Below are positions 18,795 through 27,189 of a stretch of DNA of 64,000 bases, one piece after another. Both the position numbers and the translations under genes were made by a program. This stretch comes from Bradyrhizobium sp. SZCCT0148 (GTDB lineage Bacteria; Pseudomonadota; Alphaproteobacteria; Rhizobiales; Xanthobacteraceae). The notes below the pieces were generated by a model. That model did not search any database, had not been told where the DNA came from, and saw only the letters and a program-made list of their open reading frames with translations. Within the stretch, counting starts at the first letter, position 1, and every line of letters starts with the position of its first letter. The stretch is from the NCBI RefSeq assembly GCF_018129985.1, contig NZ_JAFCKT010000015.1, positions 61,786 through 125,785 on the forward strand, given 5' to 3'.

Positions 18795-18816
18795 AAGCTG
18801 AGCGCGCTGGTAACCC

Positions 18817-18903
18817 CGTCATTGCGAGGAGCTCTTGCGACGAAGCAATCCAGACTGCCTCAGTTGAACGATTCCGGATTGCTTCCCTACGCTCGCAATG
18901 ACG
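18817..18903. repeat. 87-bp interspersed palindromic repeat, copy 1
   Basis: The element begins CGTCATTGCGAG (18817-18828) and ends with its exact reverse complement CTCGCAATGACG (18892-18903); inner arms CAATCC/GGATTG also pair. A second copy of identical length lies at 32539-32625. Both copies lie in intergenic DNA beside gene ends. I recognise the type as a common Bradyrhizobium intergenic palindrome. As RNA it would form a long stem. Confidence 0.9.
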
Positions 18904-18929
18904 CTGTGGAGGCAGCGATGTGCGCCGCC

Positions 18930-19376
18930 TCACTTCCGGAACTGCTCCAGGAACATCCGCAAGGAGTCATGCGGGCTCTCGATGTCCGTGATCAGCCAAC
19001 CCTCCGGGCCGTTGACCAGGACGAAGTTCAACCCGACCTTCCGGCCGCGATTGTCGAAATTCGCCGCGACATAGGTCTTGTCGTATTGCCTGCGCACGAC
19101 TGCGATCGTAACCGGGCCGAGCTGCCAGCTCGGGCTCTGCACCAGGAAGTCGTAGGGCTCGACCCGCGGCGCGCTCCAGGCCTTGCGCAGGCTCGGATCG
19201 AAGAACTGCCGGGTGGTGGCCGCATCGCGCGGCAGGCCCTTTGACAGCTCCGGCGCGCCGTTGCCGTAATGGGCGTAGACGTTGCGGACCAGCGATTCCG
19301 GGGTGCGAAAGCCTGCCTCCGCCGCGGCCAGCCCCAGCCCGGCGAGCAGGGCCGCCATGCCCGCAAGTTCCCTCAT
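18930..19376 (-). CDS. exported DUF3828-like protein
   Basis: The 148-aa product has a short hydrophobic signal (residues 3-20, MAALLAGLGLAAAEA). The mature part contains YDFLVQSPSWQ and ends in GWLITDIESPHDSLRMFLEQ, a layout I associate with DUF3828, a small periplasmic domain of unknown function. It is transcribed opposite to its ATP12 neighbour, sharing a 74-base promoter gap. Function unknown. Confidence 0.75.
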   Translation of the reverse strand: MRELAGMAALLAGLGLAAAEAGFRTPESLVRNVYAHYGNGAPELSKGLPRDAATTRQFFDPSLRKAWSAPRVEPYDFLVQSPSWQLGPVTIAVVRRQYDKTYVAANFDNRGRKVGLNFVLVNGPEGWLITDIESPHDSLRMFLEQFRK

Positions 19377-19450
19377 GCCCGCGCTCGCTTTATCGGCTGC
19401 CGCTCTTACCTTAAAAGCCTAGCATTCAGCGACCGGGACCGAAAACTCAC

Positions 19451-20245
19451 ATGCGCGAATTGTTCGAAGAAGCAGCAGGCCAGCCTCCGCCGGATCCGCG
19501 GGAATCGGCGCGCGCGTCGGCTCGCACGCCGCTCCGCAAGCGCTTCTACCAGGAAGCCGGCGTCACCGAGGCCGAAGGGGGCTTCGCCATTACGCTCGAC
19601 GGCAAGCCGATCCGCACGCCCTCCCGCCGCCAGGTGGTGATCCCCTTGCGCGACCTCGCCGATGCCGTGGCCGCGGAGTGGGCGGCCCAAGGCGAAACGA
19701 TCGATCCCATGACCATGCCGCTGACGCGGGTGGCCAACAGCGTGGTCGAGGGCGTAGTCGATCGCGTCGATCTGGTCAGAGACGACCTCGCGAAATATTT
19801 CGAGTCCGATTTGCTGTTCTATCGCGCCGGCTACCCCGAAGGGCTGGTCGCCCGCGAGGCCGCGCATTGGGATCCCGTGCTGTTCTGGGCCGCGGAGGCG
19901 CTGGGCGCGCATTTCATCCTGTCCGAGGGTGTCATGCACGTGAAGCAGCCCGACGAGGCGCTTCAGGCCGCGCGCGCCGCGCTGCCTGGCGACGCCTGGT
20001 CGGTCGCCGCACTCCACGTGGTGACGACCCTGACGGGCTCGGCGCTGCTGGCGCTGGCACTGGCGCACGGCGCGCGCGACGCCGGCCAGGTCTGGGCGGC
20101 CGCCCATGTCGATGAGGACTGGAACATCGAGCAATGGGGCTTGGACGAGGAGGCGGCTGCTCGTCGGGCCACGCGCCTCCGGGATTTCGACGCCGCCGTG
20201 GCGGTTCTGGCGGCGGTAAAGGCGTCCGGAGCCGAAGGTCCTTAA
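19451..20245 (+). CDS. ATP12-family F1-ATPase assembly chaperone
   Basis: The mitochondrial relative Atp12 binds the F1 alpha subunit during ATP synthase assembly, and alphaproteobacteria carry close homologues. The 264-aa product shows KRFYQEAGVTEAEGGFAITL and GKPIRTPSRRQVVIP near residues 30-62. The segment MTMPLTRVANSVVEGV and the central SDLLFYRAGYPEGLV are also typical. The gene is not near atp genes here. No odd features. Confidence 0.93.
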   Translation: MRELFEEAAGQPPPDPRESARASARTPLRKRFYQEAGVTEAEGGFAITLDGKPIRTPSRRQVVIPLRDLADAVAAEWAAQGETIDPMTMPLTRVANSVVEGVVDRVDLVRDDLAKYFESDLLFYRAGYPEGLVAREAAHWDPVLFWAAEALGAHFILSEGVMHVKQPDEALQAARAALPGDAWSVAALHVVTTLTGSALLALALAHGARDAGQVWAAAHVDEDWNIEQWGLDEEAAARRATRLRDFDAAVAVLAAVKASGAEGP

Positions 20246-20302
20246 CGAGAGGTTTACGACGGCGGCCTTATGGTGTGGCCAGCGCTGCATGGGCCCCCTG
20301 AG

Positions 20303-21904
20303 ATGCCGACGCCGGTCACTTCCATCCTTCCCGTCGGTGCCGCCAGCCCCGTGGCTGATGCGACGACTCCCGATCTGGTGCTGCAGGCCGGCGGCGTCGT
20401 CGATGCCAGGGTCGTCAGCGTGATGGCCGACAATCTGGTGCGGATCGCGATCGCCAACCTCTCGATGGACGTGATGTCGGAGGTGGCGCTGACGCCCGGG
20501 CAGAATCTCCAGCTGGCGGTGTCGCAGAACGACGGCACCATCCGGCTGGCCGTCATGAGCGGGGCAGGCGAGGCGGCGCCCGACCAGGTCACATTGACGC
20601 CGCGTGCGGCGTCGCTGGTGGAAAGTCCGCCGCTGGCGCCGTTCCCGACCGGGCCCCGCAACACGCTGACGCCCTTGGAGCAGGTCGCGGTCACCGCGGC
20701 CTCGACCGAGGCCGCCACGAAGCAGGGCAGCCAGGCGCCGCTGTTCGCCAATCTGGCCTCCGTCGTCACCGGCAGCGATCTGCCTGCGGGCTTGAAGCAG
20801 GCGGTGCTGGACGTGCTGGCGCAGCAAACGCCGCTCAATCCCGGGCTCGATGGCGCCGATGTCGAATCCGCGTTCCAGAAGTCCGGCTTGTTCTTCGAAG
20901 CTTCTCTGGCCGCGGGCGCGAGGCCGCCGGCCGGCACGGCGCCCGACCTGAAGGCGGCGCTGCTGGTGCTGCGTCAGACGCTGACCACGCTGGAGACTGC
21001 CGCGCCACAAGCCGTCGCAAGTCCGGCCGCGACCCCGGGGACACCGCAGGTCGCCGCCGTGCCTGCCCAGGCCACAGGCGAGGCCGTGCAGCCGGCATCC
21101 GCTTCCGGCCCCGAGATCGCGCAGACGCCTCGCAACGCCAATCTCGCGGCCGCGGTGCTGGCGGACGTTGCCGGCAACGCTCAACAGGCCGCGATGCCGC
21201 GCACCATGTCCGCCGGCCTTGCCGCGAGCCTGCTGCAGGAGGCCATGGAAAACCTGCCGCGCCTGACCGGCAATGTTCCCGGCTCCAACAAGGCGGTGCC
21301 CAACGGCCATAGCTTCGAAGCAGCCGCACACGCGACGCCACCACCGTTCCGCGGAGCATTGCCCTCGCCACAGGCGATTGCCTCGCCCTCGCTCGCGCCG
21401 GACACGCCGCTCTCCGCAACCGTACATCGCCTGCTCGACGACACTGATGCCGCGATCGCGCGGCAGACATTGTTGCAGATCGCTTCACTGCCCGATCGCA
21501 CCGACGCCAGCGGCCATCGCATCGACCCCGCCGCGACGCAGTGGAATTTCGAGATTCCCTTTGCAACGCCGCAGGGCACCGCGATGGCGCAGTTCGAGAT
21601 TTCGCGCGATGGCGCTGGCGAATCCGCCGATCCCGTGAAGCGGGCCTGGCGCGCGCGATTCACGCTCAATGTCGAGCCGGCCGGCCCCGTGCACGCGCTG
21701 ATCACGCTGAACGGCGACAAGACCTTCGTGCGGATGTGGGCGGAGCGGCCGGCGACGGTGCAGCAGCTCCGCGCCGGCATCGGTGAGCTCAACCACGCCT
21801 TGACGCGGGCAGAGCTCAAGCCCGGCGACATCCTGGTCCGCGAGGGCACGCCGCCGCAACCGGCGCCGGCCCGCGCCGGCCACTTTCTGGATCGGGCGAC
21901 ATGA
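20303..21904 (+). CDS. FliK-like flagellar hook-length control protein
   Basis: FliK-type proteins are secreted rulers that set hook length and switch export specificity. The ATG at 20303 (MPTPVTSILPVG) is favoured over 20270, whose first 11 codons look like non-coding DNA; neither has a strong ribosome site. The N-terminal two thirds is Ala/Pro-rich and of low complexity. The C-terminal region (about 400-525) has WNFEIPFATPQGTAMAQFEI and WRARFTLNVEPAGPVHALIT, the pattern of the FliK C-terminal domain. Its stop overlaps the next gene (ATGA), which encodes an FlhB-tail-like protein, supporting the call. No other flagellar gene is nearby. Confidence 0.82.
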   Translation: MPTPVTSILPVGAASPVADATTPDLVLQAGGVVDARVVSVMADNLVRIAIANLSMDVMSEVALTPGQNLQLAVSQNDGTIRLAVMSGAGEAAPDQVTLTPRAASLVESPPLAPFPTGPRNTLTPLEQVAVTAASTEAATKQGSQAPLFANLASVVTGSDLPAGLKQAVLDVLAQQTPLNPGLDGADVESAFQKSGLFFEASLAAGARPPAGTAPDLKAALLVLRQTLTTLETAAPQAVASPAATPGTPQVAAVPAQATGEAVQPASASGPEIAQTPRNANLAAAVLADVAGNAQQAAMPRTMSAGLAASLLQEAMENLPRLTGNVPGSNKAVPNGHSFEAAAHATPPPFRGALPSPQAIASPSLAPDTPLSATVHRLLDDTDAAIARQTLLQIASLPDRTDASGHRIDPAATQWNFEIPFATPQGTAMAQFEISRDGAGESADPVKRAWRARFTLNVEPAGPVHALITLNGDKTFVRMWAERPATVQQLRAGIGELNHALTRAELKPGDILVREGTPPQPAPARAGHFLDRAT

Positions 21905-22164
21905 GCGACCCATCCAAGCTCGCCATCGCGCTGCATTACGAAAAGGGTACGAACGCGCCCGTCGTGGTCGCCAAGGGCAAGGGCTCGATCGGCGAAAAGA
22001 TCGTCGAGATCGCCAAAGCCCACGACATCCCGATTGAGGAGAACGAGGTTTTGGCCGGCGCGCTGTCCAAGGTCGAACTCGGCGAAGAGATCCCGCCCGA
22101 TCTCTACAAGGCGGTCGCCGAAGTGCTGGTGTTCGTGCTGCGGCTTTCGGGGCGGGGACGATGA
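21901..22164 (+). CDS. FlhB C-terminal-domain-like small protein (FhlB/EscU type)
   Basis: The 87-aa product (LAIALHYEKGTNAPVVVAKG, then AHDIPIEENEVLAGALSKVE and EIPPDLYKAVAEVLVFVLRL) matches the cytoplasmic domain of FlhB/EscU export-gate proteins without the membrane part. The NPTH autocleavage site of full FlhB is replaced by GTNAP, so self-cleavage is not expected. It overlaps the FliK-like gene by 4 bases. A pairing of hook-length ruler and FlhB tail suggests a role in export switching, which is inference. Confidence 0.85.
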   Translation: MSDPSKLAIALHYEKGTNAPVVVAKGKGSIGEKIVEIAKAHDIPIEENEVLAGALSKVELGEEIPPDLYKAVAEVLVFVLRLSGRGR

Positions 22165-22197
22165 CGCCCGTCATCGTTTCACCATGATAGCGGTCGC

Positions 22198-23055
22198 ATG
22201 GTCGCGGCGAAGTTCATCCCACGACGGACGTTTCGTTTGATCACCCGCCGCTCCACTCTCGGTCTTTTCGCCGCCGCCGCCACATTGCCTTCGCGCGCGT
22301 TCGCCCATGTCGCACCGCCGCGCACTGAGATCCGTGAAAGTCTCGCCAAGCGCTTCACCGACCTCGGCACGTCAGGAACCTTCGTCGGCTACAAGGTGGA
22401 GGACTATCTGGTCGTCGCCAGCGACAAGGAACGCTCCGGCGAAAGCAAGCTGCCGGCTTCGACCTTCAAGATCCCGAACTCGCTGATCGCGCTGGAGACC
22501 GGCGTCGTCACGGATCCCGACAAGGATGTGTTTCCCTGGGATGGAGTGAAGCGCCCGATCGAGGTCTGGAATAAGGATCACACGCTGCGCAGTGCGATCG
22601 CGGTCAGCGCGGTGCCGGTCTATCAGGAGATCGCGCGCCGGATCGGGCAGGAGCGCATGCAGAAATACGTCGACGAGTTCGACTACGGCAACCGCGACAT
22701 CGGCGGCGGCATCGACCAGTTCTGGCTCACCGGAGCCCTGCGCATTGATCCGGTCGAGCAAGTCGATTTCGTCGATCGGCTGCGCCGCCGATCGTTGCCG
22801 ATTTCGAAGCGCAGCCAGGACCTCGTCGCTGACATCCTGCCGGTGACCAAGGTTGGCGACAGCATCATTCGCACCAAGTCCGGCCTGCTGGGGGCCGAGC
22901 GCGGCGAGCCGTCACTCGGCTGGATGGTGGGCTGGGCCGAAAAGGGCGGGACGCATACCGTGTTCGCGCTCAACATGGATTGCAAGGAGCCGCGCCTCGT
23001 CGGCGAGCGCATGCCGCTGACGCAAGCCTGCCTTGCCGAGATCGGCGCGATCTAG
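22198..23055 (+). CDS. class D (OXA-type) beta-lactamase
   Basis: The 285-aa product has all class D motifs: Ser88-Thr-Phe-Lys91 (active Ser and carbamylated Lys), Ser137-Ala-Val139, Tyr163-Gly-Asn165, Trp176, and Lys227-Ser-Gly229 (KSG instead of KTG). It would hydrolyse beta-lactams in the periplasm. The N-terminus has RRSTLGLFAAAATLPSRAFA, which resembles a twin-arginine signal followed by an AxA cleavage site. It starts 33 bases after the FlhB-like gene and is not beside mobile elements, so it looks like an intrinsic chromosomal enzyme. The substrate range is unknown. Confidence 0.9.
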   Translation: MVAAKFIPRRTFRLITRRSTLGLFAAAATLPSRAFAHVAPPRTEIRESLAKRFTDLGTSGTFVGYKVEDYLVVASDKERSGESKLPASTFKIPNSLIALETGVVTDPDKDVFPWDGVKRPIEVWNKDHTLRSAIAVSAVPVYQEIARRIGQERMQKYVDEFDYGNRDIGGGIDQFWLTGALRIDPVEQVDFVDRLRRRSLPISKRSQDLVADILPVTKVGDSIIRTKSGLLGAERGEPSLGWMVGWAEKGGTHTVFALNMDCKEPRLVGERMPLTQACLAEIGAI

Positions 23056-23121
23056 CGCTGTCGCCTTGGCGCTCCTCGACTAGCATCCTTCCGGCCAAGA
23101 ATGAAAACCGGGAGGAACACA

Positions 23122-23769
23122 ATGAACTCAATGCCACTGTGGCTGTCGTCGCTCACCTTTGCCGCAGCCGGCGGCTGGCTCGCCGCCACCATGTTCGCGG
23201 CCCCCGCCACCAGCAAGGAGCCGCGCTTTCCGCAGCTCACGATGGACCAGCTCGACGCCAGGCAGAAGCCGCTCGGCGAGCAGATCATGAAGGTGTCGAG
23301 CGTCGGCATCGGCGGACCCTACAATCCGATGATCCGCAGCCCCGTGCTCGGCCAGCGCCTATTCGACCTGTTCTACTATCTGCGCTGGGAAACCTCCGTT
23401 CCCACCAAGCTCAACGAGTTCGCGATCCTGCGGCAGTGGCGCTCGCAGGTCGAATGGTTTGCGCATGCGCCCCTGGCGGCCAAGGCCGGACTGTCGGCGG
23501 ATATCATCTCGGAGCTGAAGGCCAACAAGCGGCCGTCGAAGATGGCCGAGGACGAGGCGGTGGTCTACGATTTCGTCACCGAACTCACCACGACCAAAAA
23601 GGTCTCCGACGAGACCTATGCGCGCGCGAAGAAGGTCTTCAATGACCAGCAGATCGTCGATCTCACCGCGGTCGCCGGCAATTACGTGATGGTCGCGATG
23701 CTGCTCGCGATGGCCGAGGAAACGGTGCCGCCGGACAAGCAGGAGCCGTTCAAGCCGGGCGAGCCGTAG
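23122..23769 (+). CDS. carboxymuconolactone decarboxylase (CMD) family-like exported protein
   Basis: The start at 23122 follows a good site (GGGAGGA at 23109-23115) and gives a 215-aa protein with an N-terminal hydrophobic segment (residues 4-28) that looks like a signal or anchor. The core contains PVLGQRLFDLFYYLRWETSV and NEFAILRQWRSQVEWFAHAP, then DEAVVYDFVTELTTTKKVSD, the layout of CMD-like proteins that lack the CxxC pair of AhpD. The enzymatic role is uncertain. Confidence 0.82.
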   Translation: MNSMPLWLSSLTFAAAGGWLAATMFAAPATSKEPRFPQLTMDQLDARQKPLGEQIMKVSSVGIGGPYNPMIRSPVLGQRLFDLFYYLRWETSVPTKLNEFAILRQWRSQVEWFAHAPLAAKAGLSADIISELKANKRPSKMAEDEAVVYDFVTELTTTKKVSDETYARAKKVFNDQQIVDLTAVAGNYVMVAMLLAMAEETVPPDKQEPFKPGEP

Positions 23770-23785
23770 GGCGGACGAAGCCGGC

Positions 23786-23919
23786 CTCGTGCCCCGGACG
23801 CGGCGCAGCACGAAGTGATGCGCTGCGGAGCCGGGGTCCACGCGGCAGTGACCTGCATGGAGAGGTGGGTCCCGACTCTGCGCAGCAGCGCAAGCGCGCT
23901 GCAGCGCCTCCGGGACACA
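23786..23919. repeat. GC-rich palindromic repeat family 2, copy 1
   Basis: The element starts CTCGTGCCCCGGACGCGGCG and ends near CCTCCGGGACAC, with inner GAGCCGGGGTC/GGGTCCCGACTC arms. Related copies lie at 43353-43486 (closest) and 63757-63895 (more divergent). It lies between the ends of two convergent genes. Confidence 0.8.
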
Positions 23920-23931
23920 GAAGTATCTGCA

Positions 23932-24525
23932 TCAGGCGCTGTCGGTCTTCTTCGCCGTCAGCGCCTGGTCGATCGCAAAGCCGCCGATCTCACTCATCGC
24001 CTGCGAGACCACGTCACCCTTGCGGGCAAAGCCGGCAGAGAGGACATCGAACTGCGTCCGCGCCAGCCGCAGCACCTCGATCGGCACCGAAACCGCGGTC
24101 GCGTTGAAGCTGTCGACGGAGGCGCGCAAGCCGTCCAGCTCGGTGGTGAGCTTGCCGATATGGCTCTCGGCACTCTGCATCAGGCCGATCAGCCTGCCGC
24201 GCTCGGCGTCAAAGGCGGCACGCTCGGCTGCGGCTGTCGCGGTGATCTCGGCAAGCTGCGACTGCAACGCCTCGATCTGGCCGACCATGGCATCGGAGGC
24301 GAGCTCGGCGGCCTCGCGCAGTTCGGCGTTGCGCGTGCTCTCGATCTGCTCCTCGTGATAGAGCCGCTCGGCAGACATCGCCCGCTGTGTCAGCGACTCG
24401 ATCAGGCTTGCGGCGCGCAGCAGCGTCTCGCCGTTCCGCCCCGACACCATGCTGGCCATTCGCCGCAGGAAGTCGATGGTTTCGGACGACGAGTTTGGCG
24501 GCAGGGGGACGACCGTTGCGGACAT
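23932..24525 (-). CDS. coiled-coil hypothetical protein
   Basis: A 197-aa protein with no signal peptide. Residues 40-135 are rich in Ala, Glu, Gln and Leu with heptad-like spacing (LIESLTQRAMSAERLYHEEQ, then LREAAELASDAMVGQIEALQ), so an extended coiled coil is likely. The start MSATVVPLPPNSSSETIDFL has a low-complexity head. I do not recognise a named family. It is followed on the other side by a frameshifted membrane gene read in the same direction. Confidence 0.7.
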   Translation of the reverse strand: MSATVVPLPPNSSSETIDFLRRMASMVSGRNGETLLRAASLIESLTQRAMSAERLYHEEQIESTRNAELREAAELASDAMVGQIEALQSQLAEITATAAAERAAFDAERGRLIGLMQSAESHIGKLTTELDGLRASVDSFNATAVSVPIEVLRLARTQFDVLSAGFARKGDVVSQAMSEIGGFAIDQALTAKKTDSA

Positions 24526-24699
24526 CTAGTGATGCTTGCGTGGTGCTCGAGCCAAGGCGTAGTGACCGCCGCCGTACCAACTGGGCTCACGCAACATCCG
24601 GCGCCCGATCGTAAGCCGGAGCAAGCCTGAATCGGCAAGCCCGGTCAACCGGCCGGGCGGCCATATTTTCGGGGCGGGCTTCGTTTGCCGCGGCGCGGA

Positions 24700-25103
24700 T
24701 CAGGCGTCCTTCTGCCGGCCGATCCGGCCGAGATGGGTGAAGCCGAAGCCTGCGGAATATTTCAGGCCATAGCCCAGCGCCCGGTCGATCCGATATGGGC
24801 AAGCCATATCAAGGCGATGGACAGGGTGAGGGGCGAGGCGAGGCCGAAGCCCAGCGTCAGGAGCGTCACCGGGGCCATGTAGCTGTGGGCAGCGTTGTAG
24901 ACCATCGCGCCGAATTTGGCGTCGGAGAGGTATGCCAGGAAGCTTAGATCGGGCACGAAAAAGAGCAGGGCGAACACGAGCCAGGAGCCGTCCCAGGCCG
25001 CGTAGAGCATCACCATGCCCGCGAACAGGGTGAGGCCCTCCAGCCGCAGCAGGATGTTGACGCCGCCGGTCGCAGCGCCAGCCTTGGCCGTTCCTTGGTC
25101 CAT
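24700..25103 (-). pseudogene. frameshifted DUF4260-like membrane protein gene
   Basis: The start MDQGTAKAGAATGG at 25103 follows a GGGAGG site. The first part (LLRLEGLTLFAGMVMLYAAW and LLFFVPDLSFLAYLSDAKFG) reads as a small membrane protein like DUF4260. Near 24791 the frame stops matching: the current frame gives IWLAHIGSTGRWAMA and stops at 24762, while the next frame continues RALGYGLKYSAGFGFTHLGR to a stop at 24700. The family normally continues HIG-x-DRALGYGLKY, so a single base has been lost. This is either a real frameshift or a sequencing/assembly error. Confidence 0.8.
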
Positions 25104-25242
25104 CGTCGCCTCCCAAGCAAAACCTTGTAATTCCTTGCGCTTTGGCGCTGGCTCAACGCAGCCCTGCGGCGCCGAAAGCCGCTTCCCGGCCCGCAAAATG
25201 CCGTGTTAGAACCCCGCATCACTTAAGAACTGGCGGGAGCAA

Positions 25243-26775
25243 ATGAAACACATCCTGGACGCCCTTGAAGATCGTCGCGCCGGCGCAAAGCTCGGCGGCG
25301 GGGAGAAGCGCATCGAGGCGCAGCACGCCCGCGGCAAGCTGACCGCGCGTGAGCGCATCGAGCTGCTGCTCGACAAGGGATCGTTCGAGGAATTCGACAT
25401 GTTCGTCGAGCACCGCTCCACCGAGTTCGGCATGGAGAAGAACAAGGTGCCCGGCGACGGCGTCGTCACGGGGTGGGGCACCGTCAACGGCCGCAAGACG
25501 TTTGTCTTCGCCAAGGATTTCACCGTGTTCGGCGGCTCGCTCTCCGAGACCCACGCGCTGAAGATCACCAAGCTGCAGGACATGGCGATGAAGGCGCGGG
25601 CGCCCATCATCGGCCTCTATGACGCGGGCGGCGCCCGCATCCAGGAGGGCGTCGCCGCGCTCGCCGGCTACTCTTACGTGTTCCGCCGCAACGTACTCGC
25701 CTCGGGCGTGATCCCGCAGATCTCCGTCATCATGGGCCCATGCGCCGGCGGCGACGTCTATTCGCCCGCGATGACCGACTTCATCTTCATGGTGAAGAAC
25801 ACCAGCTATATGTTCGTCACCGGCCCCGACGTGGTGAAGACCGTCACCAACGAGGTCGTCACCGCCGAGGAACTCGGCGGCGCCTCGGTGCACGCCACGC
25901 GCTCCTCGATCGCCGACGGCGCCTTCGAGAACGACGTCGAGACGCTTCTGCAGATGCGTCGTCTGATCGACTTCCTGCCGTCCAACAACAGTGATGGCGT
26001 GCCGGAATGGCCGAGCTTCGACGATATCGAGCGGGTCGACACGTCGCTCGACACGCTGATCCCCGACAATCCGAACAAGCCCTACGACATGAAGGAGCTG
26101 ATCCTGAAGGTGGTGGACGAGGGCGATTTCTTCGAGATCGCCGACATGTTCGCCAAGAACATCGTCACGGGCTTCGGCCGCATCGCGGGACGCACCGTCG
26201 GCTTCGTCGCCAACCAGCCGATGGTGCTGGCCGGCGTGCTCGACTCTGATGCCTCGCGCAAAGCGGCGCGCTTCGTCCGCTTTTGCGATGCCTTCAACAT
26301 CCCGATCGTCACCTTCGTCGACGTGCCGGGCTTCCTGCCCGGCACCGCGCAGGAATATGGCGGCCTGATCAAGCACGGCGCAAAGCTCTTGTTCGCCTAT
26401 TCGCAGTGCACCGTGCCGCTGGTGACCATCATCACCCGCAAGGCCTATGGCGGCGCCTTCGACGTCATGGCCTCCAAGGAAATCGGCGCCGACATGAACT
26501 ATGCCTGGCCGACCGCCCAGATCGCGGTGATGGGCGCCAAGGGCGCGGTCGAGATCATCTTCCGCAGCGACATCGGCGACCCCGACAAGATCGCAGCGCG
26601 CACCAAGGAATACGAAGACCGCTTCCTGTCACCCTTCATCGCCGCCGAGCGCGGCTACATCGACGACGTCATCATGCCGCACTCGACGCGGAAGCGGATC
26701 GCACGGGCGCTGTCGATGCTGAAGGACAAGAAGGTGGAGACCCCGGCGAAGAAGCACGACAATCTGCCGTTGTGA
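25243..26775 (+). CDS. pccB: propionyl-CoA carboxylase beta chain
   Basis: This carboxyltransferase subunit of a biotin-dependent acyl-CoA carboxylase makes methylmalonyl-CoA from propionyl-CoA. The 510-aa length is normal. Typical segments are RIELLLDKGSFEEFDMFVEH, GGARIQEGVAALAGYSYVF, SVIMGPCAGGDVYSPAMTDF and the C-terminal KAYGGAFDVMASKEIGADMN. The alpha (biotin) subunit is not in this window. The start follows GCGGGAGCAA. The assignment to propionyl-CoA rather than another acyl-CoA rests on overall likeness. Confidence 0.92.
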   Translation: MKHILDALEDRRAGAKLGGGEKRIEAQHARGKLTARERIELLLDKGSFEEFDMFVEHRSTEFGMEKNKVPGDGVVTGWGTVNGRKTFVFAKDFTVFGGSLSETHALKITKLQDMAMKARAPIIGLYDAGGARIQEGVAALAGYSYVFRRNVLASGVIPQISVIMGPCAGGDVYSPAMTDFIFMVKNTSYMFVTGPDVVKTVTNEVVTAEELGGASVHATRSSIADGAFENDVETLLQMRRLIDFLPSNNSDGVPEWPSFDDIERVDTSLDTLIPDNPNKPYDMKELILKVVDEGDFFEIADMFAKNIVTGFGRIAGRTVGFVANQPMVLAGVLDSDASRKAARFVRFCDAFNIPIVTFVDVPGFLPGTAQEYGGLIKHGAKLLFAYSQCTVPLVTIITRKAYGGAFDVMASKEIGADMNYAWPTAQIAVMGAKGAVEIIFRSDIGDPDKIAARTKEYEDRFLSPFIAAERGYIDDVIMPHSTRKRIARALSMLKDKKVETPAKKHDNLPL

Positions 26776-26810
26776 GGGAAGGGCACGCCGGTGGCAAGTT
26801 GGCGTCGTCG

Positions 26811-27128
26811 ATGGAGATCATGGCGGCGCGCCATTGGATCGTGCGGCCCAATAGCGGGCAGGTTGTCCGCATTCCTGGCGATGGACATACGTGCGTTGCC
26901 CAGGACGGCGAGATGACCGTCACCGCCCTGGCTCGATCTGGTTACAGCGGGCCGGATAGTCTCCGGTACGAAGCAGTCACGGATCGAAGGCGGGACAGGG
27001 TGGCTGTTCGCGTCAAGGTCTTGCCCGGCCTCGGAAACGATTTCGATGCGGTCCGCCCTGGCGATTCTCCGCGCGAGCCCGCGATGTCGCTTGGGCCTAT
27101 TCCTGCATGTGTCGTCCCGGTGTCTTAG
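26811..27128 (+). CDS. short hypothetical protein, possible C-terminal fragment
   Basis: The 105-aa frame begins MEIMAARHWIVRPNSGQVVR and contains VTALARSGYSGPDSLRYEAV followed by VAVRVKVLP. The GYSGPDSxxYEV...V pattern is like one Ig-type repeat of secreted adhesin-like proteins, but only one unit is present and no signal peptide. It could be a remnant of a longer gene. There is no strong ribosome site. Confidence 0.4.
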   Translation: MEIMAARHWIVRPNSGQVVRIPGDGHTCVAQDGEMTVTALARSGYSGPDSLRYEAVTDRRRDRVAVRVKVLPGLGNDFDAVRPGDSPREPAMSLGPIPACVVPVS

Positions 27129-27189
27129 GCGGTCGCGTGCTCTCTAATTAAAGTTCGTTTGTTCCCTGAACTGTTCGCTCGCAAATCTG

